64,000 bases of DNA from Sophora flavescens (taxonomy: Eukaryota > Streptophyta > Magnoliopsida > Fabales > Fabaceae): positions 107,885,669 through 107,949,668 of the forward strand of contig CM061069.1 of assembly GCA_030762895.1 (NCBI GenBank). Direction: 5' to 3'. How positions within the stretch are numbered: the first letter of the stretch is position 1; the number at the start of each line of letters is the position of its first letter. The translations under genes and the position numbers were made by a program. Of this stretch, positions 45,769 to 58,816 are shown piece after piece. The notes beneath the pieces are model-generated. The model saw only the letters and a list, made by a program, of their open reading frames with translations, was not told the DNA's origin and ran no database searches.

Positions 45769-48495
45769 CACTACAAAAAAAAGGTTATTTAGCGACCGAA
45801 AATAGCGACCGAATTTGTTGGTTGCTGTTTGCGACCGAAATGGCGACCGATTGTAGGATCTAAATCAAACACTGATTAGAGTTGATATTGCGACCGAAAT
45901 AGCGACCGAAATAGAGCGTAACAGAGTTATCGGTCTCTATTTCGGTCGCAAAATAAAGGAAAGTAAAAGTCATAAATTTATGATTTTTTAGCGACCGAAA
46001 TGGCGACCGAGTTAAATGCAACGGTTAAAATTAAGTTATCTTTTGCGACCGATATTAAATCGGTCGCTAAACGACGCGTAAAAAATTAAAATAGAGCGTT
46101 TTAGCGACCGATTTAGCGACCGAATAATTCGGTCGCTAAAATTATGAATTCAAATTTCAAATTAACCATTTTAGCGACCGAATTATTCGATCGCTAAAAC
46201 TAAAATCCCTAAAACTAATATTTTGGTCTCGACGCCCTTTCCCTCACTTTCTCTTCTCTTTCTCTGCCCTTTCTTCCTTCTTCTTCCACACTTCTTCTTC
46301 CTTCTCCCCAACTTCATCTTCTACCTTCTTCCTTCCTTCTTCTCAGTCGCGTGACCACCGCCCGCCCTGAGGCCGCCGTTCGGCCACCGCACGGCGAGGG
46401 CAGATGACCCGCGACTCGTCACCACCCTCCTGGCACGCACGGTTGCGGTTGCGCCGTCCTCCGCCACGGTAAGGTGGTTTGACTTCCATTCCTGGTGGTT
46501 TCTCACCTATCTTTGTTAGTTTAAGTTCCTTCCTTCATCTCCTAGACTTACCTTCAAGTTTTGAGTACATGGGTGTTACAGGAACACTGTCACCGCTGCT
46601 GGAAGTCGTGCCGTCGCCGTCCACCGCCGCGAGGAGCCCCACAACACCACCCCAACTTCTTCTTCTTCCTTGGGTGAGTCAAAACCCTCTCTTGTGTCTC
46701 AGATTCAAAACCCCCAAATTGATTTTGAAACCCTAACCCTAACCCTTTGATTTCAGATTTTAATCTTAAAATTAAAGCTTGCTTTATGAAATTGGGACTG
46801 TGAAACTGGTTTTATTGTCCTATGAATTCTAGTTCTATGTGAATCAACTTGTTAGATTGAACATAATCTGTTTGAGAAAATGCTTGAATCAATTGCTCAA
46901 TGTGTTATTGAATTTTATTTGTTGTATGAGATGTAAATTGGTTTTGAACTCCAGCATGTTGATTTTAGATTTTTGTATGATAAAAATGGTTGAACTCTTG
47001 TTAATGGGTATAAGCATGCAAGTATCTTTGAACTTTTGGTTATATGTGGTTTCAAGATATGTAACAATTGAATAATATTGGTTGAGTTTGAGTTTGCATT
47101 GAAATATCATATAGTGTGATTGCTATGTGTGAAATGCAGAAATTAAAATGAATTGGATTCAGTTGGGTATCTAATGGTGTTGTTGTTTCTCCAGCTTTTG
47201 AAGTGTATGATCAAGGTTTGTTATGTTTGTCAAGATAATATTTGTGCTTTAGGGAACATCATTTTTTGGAATTATATCATGTATATTATTTTCTTATTCG
47301 CAGGGTATGATGTATTTCTGGGTAATTTTTGTGGTTTGGTTTCTAGAGAACATGTCAACAAGAACATCTCTTCACGTGAGGGAATGAAATGAATGAAATG
47401 TAATGTAAAGAAAGAATATCTCTTAGACTTTGTGTGGAAACTTTTAGAAAGAATGAAATGTAAAGAAAAGGGAAGAAATGAATCCTACCCATTTCTTTTA
47501 GACTTTGTATGATATGCTTTCTCTTTCTCTTATTGATAAGACAACTTGATAGAAAAGGCTTATAGCCTACAAGGTTGTTGAAGATTTTGAAGATTGTGAA
47601 TTTGTGGATACATTTTATATCCAATTTTCCATTCAATCATCTGTGTTTCATTATATTCTTGTATAAGGGAAGCATTATATTTTTGTCTCATTATATTCTT
47701 ATGCAGAGTTGGGAAGACAATTACTTTTTAAGGGACAATGGAGGCGATGAACTCCACAAAGGTCTAAAAGTTGGATTCAAACGGTTCCTTGGTGAACTCC
47801 ACAAAGATCCCCATAATTTGGTGTTTTGCTGGATGTAAAGGTTCAAAGGGCTTTTTCTCTTTTGCTGCAATTATCCCTAATAAGCTTTTAGGCACTAAAT
47901 TGCCAATAGCTGGGCGGTTGATTGGTTTTAGATATTAGGTGCTGAGGAATTCTTTTTGGTCGACGATTAGTTAGTATATCAACCATTATTGTCTTCTCCG
48001 ACTTTGGTTGAATCTCTACCTTATCCCTCTTGTATTTGGTTCTTTTGTTTATGAGTTTAGAGTACCCATTATACTCTTTCAATACACTTTAGCTTATAAA
48101 AAAAATTATATTTGGTTTGTTATATTTTTTTTAAAGAAATCGGTCACTAAATTGGTCCCTAGAACAAGTTTTGGGGACACATTTAGTGACTGATTTTTTT
48201 TAATTTGGTGGCCAATTTAGCGACCGAATTAGCGACCGAATTTTCGGTCGCTAAAATTGGTCACATAGCTGGTTTTAGGACACCAATTTAGTGACCGATT
48301 TTTATAAATTAGCAACCGAATTATTCGGTCGCTAATAGAGACCGATTACAAATTCGGTCGCTAAATGATTTAGCGACCAGGGTTTTAACAACCGTCATTA
48401 TTCGATCGCTAATTCGGTCGTTAACCTATTTAGCGACCGAATTTTGATGAATAGCGACCGATTTCTTCGGTCGCTAATCACCCTTTTTTGTAGTG
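45769..48495. mobile_element. CACTA transposon, 2727 bp, non-autonomous
   Basis: CACTACAAAAAAA at the left and TTTTTTGTAGTG at the right form the terminal inverted repeat, flanked by a 3-bp duplication TAT (45766-45768 and 48496-48498). Both subterminal regions (45790-46195 and 48130-48480) are packed with direct and inverted copies of TTAGCGACCGA / TCGGTCGCTAA, the usual transposase-binding arrays of CACTA elements. The centre has a GC-rich tract (46340-46480) ending in a plausible splice donor, but no tnpA/tnpD-like protein is recognised. Confidence 0.95.
46200..48120 (+). other. CACTA interior: gene-like but unrecognised
   Basis: A CT-rich leader (46230-46340) is followed by a GC-rich stretch, then AT-rich sequence containing candidate exon/intron-like steps (acggtaagg at 46466; tgcagagttggga at 47703). 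Reading frames are short. It could be a captured gene fragment or decayed transposase. I cannot choose from sequence alone. Confidence 0.35.
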
Positions 48496-48574
48496 TATGC
48501 TGGAATTTACGTGAAGGAGGAGGTTGAAGTACAAGAAAATGAGCCAATTCAACAAGAAAATGAGCCAAACAAAC

Positions 48575-48850
48575 CACATCACGGCCTGGCCATGATAGGC
48601 ATCACGGCCTGGCCGTGATACATGATCGAGTAGGGCAGAAAAGAAAGAAGGATAAACTCAGAACTGGTCACGGCCAGGCCGTGATGGCCATCACAAGCGT
48701 GACATGGCAACTGAACCAGACCCTCACAGGCAGAACTAATCACAGCTAAGTCGTGATGGTGGTCACGGTCGTGACATACCAAGCAGTGAAGCCATCTCCA
48801 AGTCAGAACCCATCACGACCTGACCGTGACAGGAATCACGGCCGTGATGC
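48575..48850. repeat. Repeated CACGGCC..GGCCGTGA palindromic motifs in LTR F
   Basis: At least six imperfect copies of atcacggc(ctg)gccgtgat, around 48579, 48601, 48667, 48737, 48764, 48808 and 48831. Each is itself nearly palindromic. It lies in the LTR upstream of atataaatag-like sequence (48924). Confidence 0.75.
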
Positions 48851-50918
48851 GCAATATCTGGGATTTTAATTGCTGATTTGATCTGATTTTGTAACAACTT
48901 GGGATTGAATTTACCCTACATTATAAATAGGTCTCTAAGGCTCGAAAATAGGGATCCCTTGGGCTGCTACCTTAGGCAGAAATTAGGATTTCTCTTATTC
49001 TCAATTTCTTCTTTGCTCTTAGTTTTTTTATGCTTTTGTTAATCAAGTTTGCTATGAACATGGAAATGCTTGAGTAGTCTTTTTATTTCTAGGAATTGGG
49101 GCTATGCCCAAGATTTGTTTCATGCTATGAATTGACATTTTACTTCTTGTTAATTTCAATTCGTTTTCGATTTAATTCCTATTGCATGAATTACTTGTGA
49201 ATTTGGTGCGTACTTATTTGTATGTCATAGATACTCTAAGGAGGAACCTAGCGGTGAACTTAGGTATCGGATCTGTAAGAATCAAACTTAGGACTTAAAT
49301 CACGAGAGTTAGAAGCGGTCCTTCGAGGGTTTACTGAATTGTCAAAAAGCTTAAAGGGTTCGATTTAAATTCAATTACCACGAGAGTAGTGGTTGGTTTA
49401 ATTGGGCACGGTTCTTGTATCCCGAGAGGGAACATTAACTTATTGAGGATAAATTCACCTTCAAAGCAATTTCGATAATTAACAAGAGGGGTAGTCAATT
49501 TAGTAACATGAGCAGTCTTGTTGGTAACCCAATTCCTGGAAATCTCTTTTGATATTGAAAAATCTCAGATTTGATTTACTTTCCTATTTTGTTCTTGATT
49601 TCGTTTTAGATATTTGATTTGTTTTCTTAATCTTTTAAAAACCAAATCTTTTCCAAATCTTTTTCTAGTCCAGTTTAATTGATTTAATAATTGATAGTTA
49701 TTTAAGATCACGGTCCCTGTGGATTCGATTTTTTTATTACTTGACGACGAAGTCGTACACTTGCGGATTCGAGCACCATCAATACACTGACATAAGACAG
49801 TATTAATGCACTCAAAAATTAATTTTTAAATGAGTAATTAAAATTACTCAAACCAAACAACATAAAATAAATTCAAAATAAATATCTAGAAAATTATTCA
49901 GTCCAAATAAATAATATAAACATATACACATATTTACTATTATTGAAAAACAGTAAAAACCGGGGTGTTACATTACTACCCCACTTAAAAAAAAAATTGT
50001 CCTCGAAATTTCGTTACTCGTAACTCGACAGGACATCTGAATCTCAATTCTACATTTCACTTCCCGCATTTAAATTTTCCCTTAGTTTACAATTGCAATT
50101 TAATAATGAAATTCATTCTTATTATTCGTTCTATTTATTCTCGAACTTTCCACCACCACTTTATTCCCACTATCTCCGACATTTCACCTTAGTCTATTGC
50201 ACTTTAAAGGACAAAATCAACACTTAATCTCTTCACTTCTCAATATTGATCCACTATAAAACTTTCTCCAACATCTCACTTTCACAACTAACATCAAAAG
50301 TCAACACTAACTTTACCATAACATGCATTAACCTTCTACTCAAATAATTCAATCATACTCTCAGTCCCTTTGGGCGTAGTCTACTCCTCTAGATTATATC
50401 AGAATCACACATTTCAAGTCTCCATGTAAAACATCATGACATTCCTTAAGGTAAACTGATAAAAAAAAAGGAACCATGTTGGGTGGGATTATCTAACTCA
50501 TCAACTTTGAACTTCTTCAGAAACTTAATTTTCACAAGAGTTTATCTCTTTCGCTCGAATCCACTTAAGTGAAATTACCATAGTCACTCTTCCTATAAAT
50601 CTTCCAAATTCATACAATCAAACCTAACTACCAGCATTTTGGTAGTTACTCCGGATTCTCTTAGCGATATTCTACCTCGATCAACATTGATTTATAATAT
50701 TGGTCTCACTTACGGATATTAATCTTAGGGTTCACATCTTACAAGTCAACCTTATATCTAAACAAAATTCCCATCACTTCTTGTCTATCCTGCTAAAGGA
50801 ATGATCGTAGTTAGATACTACACTTACTCCTAGTTCAACTTCATAAAGATCAGATCGTTTTTCTCGTTCACCTACTTGATGTGAGGGTGATTCGTTGGAC
50901 TCAATCTAAACTTGGTCC

Positions 50919-51191
50919 TCAATGCTTGGAGAGAATTCTTACCAAACCGTTAGTAAACTTCGGGTCTTCATCTGAAACGATACTTAAAGATAATCCATGG
51001 AGTCTGATCAGTCCTCTGATACATACTTTGATTAACTTCTCCACTGTATAACGAACATTAACAGATAAGAAAGGTGCCTTCCTTGTTAGACTGATATCTA
51101 TCATCAAAAATGAATTACAAACTCTTTGAGATCCTCGGTAACCCACACAAACTTCATTCTGATGTTGTCGTCTAAACCAATGAGATCTCAT
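50919..51191 (-). pseudogene. Element D integrase fragment
   Basis: The segment reads FLSVNVRYTVEKLIKVCIRGLIRLHG then LSIVSDEDPKFTNGL, which is the central core of a Ty3/gypsy integrase up to the second catalytic aspartate (SDxDP). The first part before FLMIDISLTRK matches the region of the first Asp but is damaged. Stops and indels occur on both sides. About 90 residues of a domain that is normally about 160. Confidence 0.8.
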
Positions 51192-52484
51192 ACGCCAAAT
51201 TATTTATCAACTAACTCTGATATTGGAATATAAATCAAATAATCATGCTCATAACTTATGAGATAGTTTACACGTCAATGACGTTTTGAAAAATATATAA
51301 GGTAAAGTTGATCAAAGGCGACAAATCCTTTTGATCTACTATAAGACATTGTCTTGAAGAATATAACAAGTATCTGAAAAATACAGGAATATTCCTGACG
51401 TAATAAGATTCTTTAGTAGGATCTTGGGTGTGAAAATATATGGCCTATACACGTTTACAAACATGAATCTAGTAAAGTTCCTTTTTTCACAAGAACTTTA
51501 CTGCACAACGATTTAAAAGAATAATAGTCCGACAAAAATTCAGACTATCAGAACCAATTGATAAGTCATGGTAGATTTTAAGTTGAGGTCACGAAAGTGA
51601 GTTTGGCATATACAAAATGTACCACTGTGATTGTCTAATACAACCATAGAAATTTGAGGAACAATTTTCAATCGACAAGTCCATAAAGAGACACTCATTC
51701 TAAGAGTGAAGAATCGGATTGGCTTGCCTCGACTTCGAACAAGCTCGAAGGTCTTTCTAAACACACAAAATCCAGTTTGTTGATGGCTTCCGTATTCCTC
51801 TCTGAACTACGTACGATGACCGACAACTTAGTCAGTCTCTCGATCATGGAAAGAGTTGATCATTCCTCGTAAGGCAAGTCAATGGCTCCAAAATCTTAGA
51901 TAGTTCCTCGATGAACCTTTCTTAAAAATCGGTTTGCCTAACCATCTACGGATTTCAAAATACCCACTACGATCACTTCCACAAAAATAATACTTCATCC
52001 TTATGAACAACATCGATGCTCCTCGCAGAACACACATGGTCCCAAAACAATCCCGACAGCAAAATTTCCCGTCAAGACAAGTCATCTAACTCGACTAACT
52101 CTGTAGGCGATATCCTACATAAAGTGATAGAGATCAGACTGAATCTAGAAATTAGATCGATTGAAAACTCAATATCCCTTGCAACGGCAAACCTAGAACA
52201 TTCTCAGGGAATACTCCGAAAAATCTTTCACAACTGGTACCTCATTCAAATGTCTGACACAATCCCAAAAGGATAAACGAACGTGTCAACATGAATCAAT
52301 GTATTATCTACAAACAATGGGTTCCCACAAGATATCACCCATATCAGAACCCATCAAAACACACATACTGGTGTGTCAACACACATTGTTTCGACAAGGA
52401 AACAATTCAAGCAAGGTCCAACCATAGATCACACAACAAAAACATAACAAACCTATTCCTCAAGGTACCCGAAAGACTCAACCA

Positions 52485-52496
52485 ACTCTGATACCA
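52485..52496 (-). promoter_or_regulatory. Element D primer-binding site (tRNA-iMet)
   Basis: Minus strand TGGTATCAGAGT begins three bases after the LTR end (TGTTACA). One mismatch to the initiator-Met tRNA complement. Confidence 0.88.
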
Positions 52497-52499
52497 CTC

Positions 52500-55400
52500 T
52501 GTAACACCCCCATTGGGTATTACCTCGTAAACACGTGCAGAAATAAATTAAAAAAAATTGTTGGTTGCTTTCGGAAATTTATTTACTTTAAGTCATAAAA
52601 CTTGGGTATAAAATTTTTCTAGCAGTTGCGGTAAAACTTAAACCTATTTTGAAAATAATAACACCATATTTTCATCTATCATTGTATAAATTCTAGTCGT
52701 ATATATAAAATTTGTCATATGACCCAAAACCTAAGCCGTGACCAGCGCACAGGCTTACAAACCTAGCCTGGCAAGCTTATTTATTTTAGAAATGTAGTTG
52801 AATAAAAAGTTAGATTTTTTTTTTACAAAAATTTCGACAGAGTCTCCTCTGTAATTCCAACATCCCAAAATAAACACCTACTGAAATATTTATATTTTCA
52901 TCCAAAAGAAAAGCCCTCCGAGCCATAAACATTCCATTCAAAATAAAGGTTCTCCGAGCCATAAACGTACATACTATCATTAATCAATAACATCTCAAAA
53001 ACCTAAGCTGGTCGTTCTAAAAGATATTCATGGGGAAGACCCCTATGGTTCTCACCATTATAACTGACATTAGACATCTTCAAGGATTGAGACTAATATC
53101 CCCGAGTGAAACTGAAAACCTCTTCTGCACCTTCTGTACGCGTGTACCAAGGTGCAACAGCAAAATCAGAAAAACAGATACATGCAAGAGTGAGATACCA
53201 ATATATGGATTTGATCACGATAACTACATGCGCGACTCACAAAACAACACATAACATATATAGTTATAATAACATCAATGTTAAAAAAATAAACAAATAG
53301 TTTATCAAAGGGTTTCATACCCGACAGTCGTCGTCGTTTTAAAAACAACGACACTTCAATATCCATCATCTAACTTTGGTACCTAATCTCCGGAACTTCA
53401 ACCACCAAATAAATGAGCTGATCAGGCTATCGTTGCTAAATAAGGCAGGTTTTAATCGTTGCCAGATAAGGCAGGTTTTAAATTATCCATATCACTGTCC
53501 AAAACGAGGTACAGTGATTACTATTTATAGTATATGGTTTCGTGGTCATTTGTCCATCAAGGCACAGTGATGCAAACGTCATGAATATTTGTCATCAAGA
53601 ATTCAAGTCCTATGCGTAGGCACGTCTGCCCCAAAAATACATGTAAAACGTTTTGTTCTCGTCATTTTCTTTACGTTCATTCTTTCCGTGTCAGAGCTCA
53701 AAGTCTCACTACCAATCCAACGTTTTAAACATTTAAGTTTAATCCATCATTCCAAAAATAACAGACTCCAAGTCAAAATGTGCAAATCACGAAATCTAGA
53801 CTGATGCACCAGTCTTAAATACGTAGATTTTAGCACACAAAATCAATACAACGTTTTATAGGACATATAGTCCATAACTTCACCGTTGGGACACACCCTT
53901 TAACACTAGAACCCCAACGTCTCGGCTTCTAGGTCTGTTTTTCATCTTGAAAATCATTTTCGTACTGTGAAACACAAATCAAAAATAAAGTTTCCTCAAC
54001 TTATCCAAGTTGTTGGAAATAACACCATTGTGTAAAACTCGTTTACATAAAATCCATTCCGTTTGAAATTCATTTATAAAACCGTCAAATCATATAGAAA
54101 TCCATTTTTCTCAAATCTGTTTTCTTTTGGAAACTCCTTTTTCCGTAACAACGTTAAATCCTCGTAAAATCATTTCCAACCCATTTCTATCCGAAATAAT
54201 AAAATTGTTCCTCATAGTTTTCGTCGTAAATACTTTTATAAAGTATTGTTCGTTGGAAATAAAGTCATTTATAAATCAAATGATTTTCTCTTTTGCAAAA
54301 AATTCTTCATAATCACTGTTAAAATATCCTTGACACTTAAATTTCTTGGAATAACTTTTCATCTCGTTTTTGAATTTATTTTGAAAAAGATAACGTAACT
54401 GAAATATTTTCAAGATATTGTCCTCACTATTACTCATTAATTACTCTCTTTCCTGAAACATCATCGAATATAAATATTTTCAATATTTTTCTTCCACTTC
54501 CATAAATCAAATTCTTTAAATTTCTCCTCAAGCTTTTTCAAAGCTTTTATCGTTAATTTAGTTGAGCACTGACCACTATCAGGCTTCTCAGCCAATCAAC
54601 CAACCAACAGATAATCCATACATTACAGATATAATCACGCTTTCACAAAAAACCTTAAAAACACATAACAGCCATATAACAACTTAACTTAACACCACAC
54701 ATCACAACAGATAAACTCAAATACGACACACAAATAGCATGCAGTTACCGAAAATCCCTTAGGCAATCTTCCCTTACCTTACCTTTGAAGACAATAGAAT
54801 GATCCTCGTCTTAAAGCTCACAGTAGTTCCAAGAGTGCAAACATCTACTCCACCAAACAAGCATAGTCGTGTTCAACATCCCGGAGACACAAACCAAGCA
54901 TGATAACAAACAAACAATTTCACCAAATCAATTTTCATTCTCAAAACATATTATCAAAAGATACCATATATTTAATTCAATAAATAGAATCGATTTCTCA
55001 ATAAAATAGATTTGGGTAAAAAAGATCCATAATTAAAATTGGGAAAATTTTAATTTGGTTTGAGAAACATGAAATTGAACTTCTCAACCATAAATTAAAT
55101 CTCAATTTCATAAATGCATAGTTAATTTTACAAATCATAACCAATTTCAATAAAAATCAAATTGGGGCTTTAGGGTTCATAACCTAAATTGGGGAAAATC
55201 CAATCCACTTAAAGAATGATGAAATTGATTTAGGGAAACATTAATTTAAAATCTCAATTGCATAAAAACAAGTTTTAATTTCAGATTATAACATGAAATC
55301 AAGGAGCCAGGGTTAGGGTTTGTAACTGAAATTTGGGGTTTCTTGAAATTCAACAAGGTAAGGTGAGGAATCGCTCACCCACAAGGAAGAAAAAGAAGAA

Positions 55401-56370
55401 GCATGCGGTGGTGCTGTGATGGACGCACGACGGTGGCAGCAACACGGCGGAGGGCTGCGAAGCTCCGTTCTGCAGCAACCATAACCAAACAAGAAGAGCT
55501 AAGCTTCTTAGAAGGAAGGAAGAGAGTTAAAACACAAAAGGATGGTGGAACCACCATGAAAGGATGGCGGAAATCCTTACCGCGGCGGAGAACGAAATTG
55601 CAGCGACAGGGGTACGTTTTCACGATGGAGGGACGACCCAGGCGAGCAGGGGACGACGGCACGTGGCTCCCCTATTGCATCATCGAACGACGAGCAGCGG
55701 CCGACGGCTGGCTGGGCTGTGTAGCGTCGGTCTGAGCAGTGTAGGAAGGAGGAAAAAGATGAGGTGGGAAGGAAGAAGAAGAGAGGAAAGAAAGAAAGAA
55801 AGAAGAAGAGTGAGGGGGCTGTCGCGTGAGAGAGGGAGGTAAAAGGAGGAAATTTTTTTATTAGTAATAGTAGGTACCAAATGAGTGGTAAATATTAAGC
55901 CTAAAAACAAACATGTTTTTGGATCTAAAAATAGTGGTTGACAATTATATATTTTCAAAATTTAAATTAGAGTTAAAATTGATAGTTGGACTGATCAACT
56001 AAGAAAATTAACAGTCAAAAATTTAATCTCCGATTAATTTTTAAACAACATATTTTCAAATCTAAAATTAAATAGAGTCAGATAGGAAAATAATTTTCTT
56101 CAATCATATCATTTAAAATATTTTTATAAACAAATACTACTAGTGACAATAACATAATATTATTGTCTAGTAATCGTGCATACACTGACATAAGACAGTA
56201 TTAATGCACTCAAAAATTAATTTTTAAAAGAGTAATTAAAATTACTCAAATAAAACCATATAAAATAAATTCAAAATAAATATCTAGAAAATTATTCAGT
56301 CCAAATAAATAATATAAACATATACACATATTTATTATTATTGAAAAACAGTAAAAATCGGGGTGTTATA
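52500..56370 (-). mobile_element. Element D 5' LTR, 3.87 kb
   Basis: On the minus strand it starts TATAACACCCCG (one change from TGTAACACC) and ends GGGGGTGTTACA at 52500. A GC-rich then purine-rich tract at 55375-55850 matches the arrangement in LTR G. Frames in the GC-rich tract (for example 55403-55735) are probably chance. No gene. Confidence 0.9.
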
Positions 56371-56440
56371 TTAATGAAGTTAGTATTGTTATTTATATAA
56401 TTGATAATGTAATTGTTATTAATTAGTGTTGTAGTATTTT

Positions 56441-56443
56441 TAT

Positions 56444-56482
<39 letters not shown>

Positions 56483-56535
56483 AGTATTGTTATTTATATA
56501 ATTGATAATGTAATTTTTATTAGTGTTGTAGTATT

Positions 56536-56610
<75 letters not shown>
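56441..56610. repeat. CA and GT dinucleotide microsatellites flanking a 55-bp duplication
   Basis: (CA)n at 56441-56468, then (TA)n, then a second copy of the gtattgttatttatataatt segment, then (TA)n and (GT)n to 56610. The arrangement explains why the two LTRs of E differ in length here. Confidence 0.9.
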
Positions 56611-56614
<4 letters not shown>

Positions 56615-58269
56615 TATTAAATATGATAATGTACATTTTAATATATGATTATTTGCATTAATATGAGATTGTGTTCCTTAATATGTGATCTTATATGGAT
56701 ATATGATTTTGTATGTGATTTTATATGTTAATATATAATATGAGTTTTTATCAATAATAAGTGATTAAGAAAGATATTATGGGATATCGTGTTATTTAGT
56801 ATTTAAATCGAGATAGTGTATCTCTTAGGTTTTAGACCCTTAATCAATCATATTTGAGTCCTTATTAATATAGAATAATCCTCTTTTTGATTATCTCTTA
56901 AGATCTTATCATAATCCCCTGAGGTTTCCATCTAAAATAACTACCAAATCTGTCTCTAAACTTCCATCGCACTTTTGACCATCTTAGAGTCTGATTTAGG
57001 ATTCGAACATTAAGACATTAATCTGTAGATATTTCTCTAAGCTTTCTAACGACATCAAGAATGCCTCAATAGGAAACTTATAACTCAAGTTATGGTCAAA
57101 ATACCGATCTGTATACAGTTTGGGCTGAAATAGGAGCCCGTTATGCCCTAACTTGTATTTATACCATAAGACTCGACCTAAACCCTATTTCTCACATTGT
57201 TAAACTCAGAATAGCTGTCTCTCTTCATCTTTCGTAGTTTTCCCTTGAACCCCTTGAAGTTCATGGAGTTTGTGAGTCCGTTTGGGAGAGAAGTTACACG
57301 TGTTAACATCGTTTAAAGATTGAGGAACTAGTCGAGCCGCTCGAGGGAACGTGTCTACTTTGCCAATGTTATCGTTTTGGGAATCTTCATACCAGATATG
57401 GGGAGAAGGAATAGTATTGACATGTAGGCGTTGTGGGTGGCGTAAGATGAAGGGTTAACCTATGACCCTGTCATATGTTGTTTGTCTATTCGATGTTAAT
57501 TGATGTATGTATCATATGATTCTAATGTTAATGGCATGTTTTAATTATTGTACTGTTTGATGTTAATTGTTGATGATGTATGATTGGATGTTATTGATAT
57601 GCCCAATTGAGTATGATGTTTTATGGTACCATGAATGTTCATGATGATGATGATGTTGTTGTCATGATAATGATGAGACTGTTATGATAATGACGATGAT
57701 GTGGTTCTTTGAATAAGTGTTGATTGTTGTGGATGTTAATGCCAACAATGACGTTAGTAAGACTCTAACCAATTAATAGGGCTTATTAATGATGTTAAGA
57801 CCTTAGAAGAGATGTTAATAAAGATGAATGCATTTAAGGGATGTTTTCCCAGTTTTTTCATAAGACATGAATATAGTATGAGAGGCAAGGTTATGTTCAT
57901 AAGGCTTAGTTAAAGACCCTAGGATTGATTAGTGAGTGTTTTAGGGATGTTAGTATTGAAGCTGGAAGTAAAAGACATGGGAACAATTAAAGGTAATGAA
58001 ACTGATGGTTGATGGTGTATCTTAAACCAATAGGTTTGATCTTCGAATGCCCTAGGAAACTTAGTAAGGGTTGTTCAACCCTTCTGCCCAGAAACAGTAC
58101 GGCCACGCTCCATTGAGCACGGCCATGCTCAACAGTCAACACGACCGTGCTTGACTTAACAGTCAACACGCCCGTGCTGAGGGGAAACAAGGGGTGTTTC
58201 ACCCCAAACGCTTCTAATAATGAAGAAGACACTAAACCAAGTAAAGACAAGCTAGATAACTTAAAGATA

Positions 58270-58740
58270 ATAATGTACCTTGGTAGCCGAGTGGCCAAGG
58301 GGGCCTTGATGCTTAATGGTCAAGGTGTTGAGCTTTGGTGCCTATGGGCTAGAGTGTTAATAATTAAAGTGGAAAGATGTTGTTCTGTACCTTGGTAGCC
58401 AAGTGGCCAAGGGGGCCTCGATAGCCGAGTTATCGAGGTGTTGAGCTCTGGTGCTTATTGGCTAGAGTGTTGTTGTTTTGTACCTTGGTAGCCGAGTGAC
58501 CAAGGGGTCCTTGATGCATAATGTCAAGGTGTTGTTAATTAAAAGATATTGGACCTTGGTAGCCTAGTGGCCAAGGGGGCTTTGATGCTTAATGGTCAAG
58601 GTGTTGAGCTCTTGTGCTTTTTGGCCAGAGTGTAAGTGAAAAGATTATGTAATAAAAGATTAAAGACTAAAGATGAATTAAGATAATGTTGATGATGATG
58701 ATGAGCTTGGGTAGCCGAGTGGCCAAGCGGAGGTGGTGAT
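58270..58740 (+). repeat. Minisatellite of tRNA box-A-like units in E 3' LTR
   Basis: Same array as 42445-42905, with cores near 58281, 58392, 58420, 58486, 58558 and 58710. Confidence 0.8.
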
Positions 58741-58816
58741 TATTGGTTGTGCGCTATGTTACTCATTCATGCATTGGACTAGTGGAGTATCATTGCATCG
58801 CATAACATACCTTGTT

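Larger units (their letters stand above)
44384..49781 (+). mobile_element. Element F: 3' end and 3' LTR of a Tat/Athila-like LTR retrotransposon, with CACTA inside
   Basis: Bases 44384-45600 are interior 3' untranslated sequence ending cttgaggagcaaaatctt and a degenerate polypurine tract. The LTR runs 45601-49781, starting TGATGAGTG and ending GCACCATCA, about 1.45 kb without the CACTA element. The end region gtccctgtggattcgat and cgaagtcgtacacttgcgg are typical of this group. No 5' LTR or coding sequence is left, so it is truncated on the left, probably by the same event that removed part of LTR D. Confidence 0.75.
43874..49972 (-). mobile_element. Element D 3' LTR remnants around element F
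   Basis: Bases 43874-44383 match 52500-53210 and 49782-49972 match 56175-56370. Between them about 2.96 kb of LTR is missing and element F takes its place. A further deletion of about 220 bp relative to the 5' LTR lies at 44271, between two aatat words. Confidence 0.85.
49973..52499 (-). mobile_element. Element D interior, degenerate
   Basis: It runs from the primer site to the sequence aaatttcgaggacaatt and the polypurine tract aagtggggtagtaa next to the 3' LTR. About 2.5 kb instead of the usual 4.5-5 kb. Apart from the integrase fragment, only weak RT/RNase H-like traces were noted (EELSKILEPLTCL-like near 51900-51860). Gag and protease are absent. Confidence 0.75.
43874..56370 (-). mobile_element. 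Element D: Ty3/gypsy element with 3.9 kb LTRs, interior deleted to 2.5 kb
   Basis: TTAAT flanks it exactly (43869-43873 and 56371-56375), and joining the flanks restores the gttaatgaagttag sequence of LTR E. On the minus strand the 5' LTR is 56370-52500, the primer site 52496-52485, the interior 52499-49973, and the 3' LTR 49972-43874. The 3' LTR has lost about 3 kb and gained element F. Only an integrase fragment is recognisable. Confidence 0.9.

Noticed and set aside
46728..46746. Telomere-like aaccctaaccctaaccct
   Set aside because: Only three units, inside a CACTA element next to CT-rich sequence; plant telomere repeats are TTTAGGG, and this is not an array.
55403..55842. Arg/Gly-rich frames in a GC-rich tract
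   Set aside because: Overlapping open frames on both strands follow from GC-rich composition in LTR D. They are not conserved in frame with LTR G.
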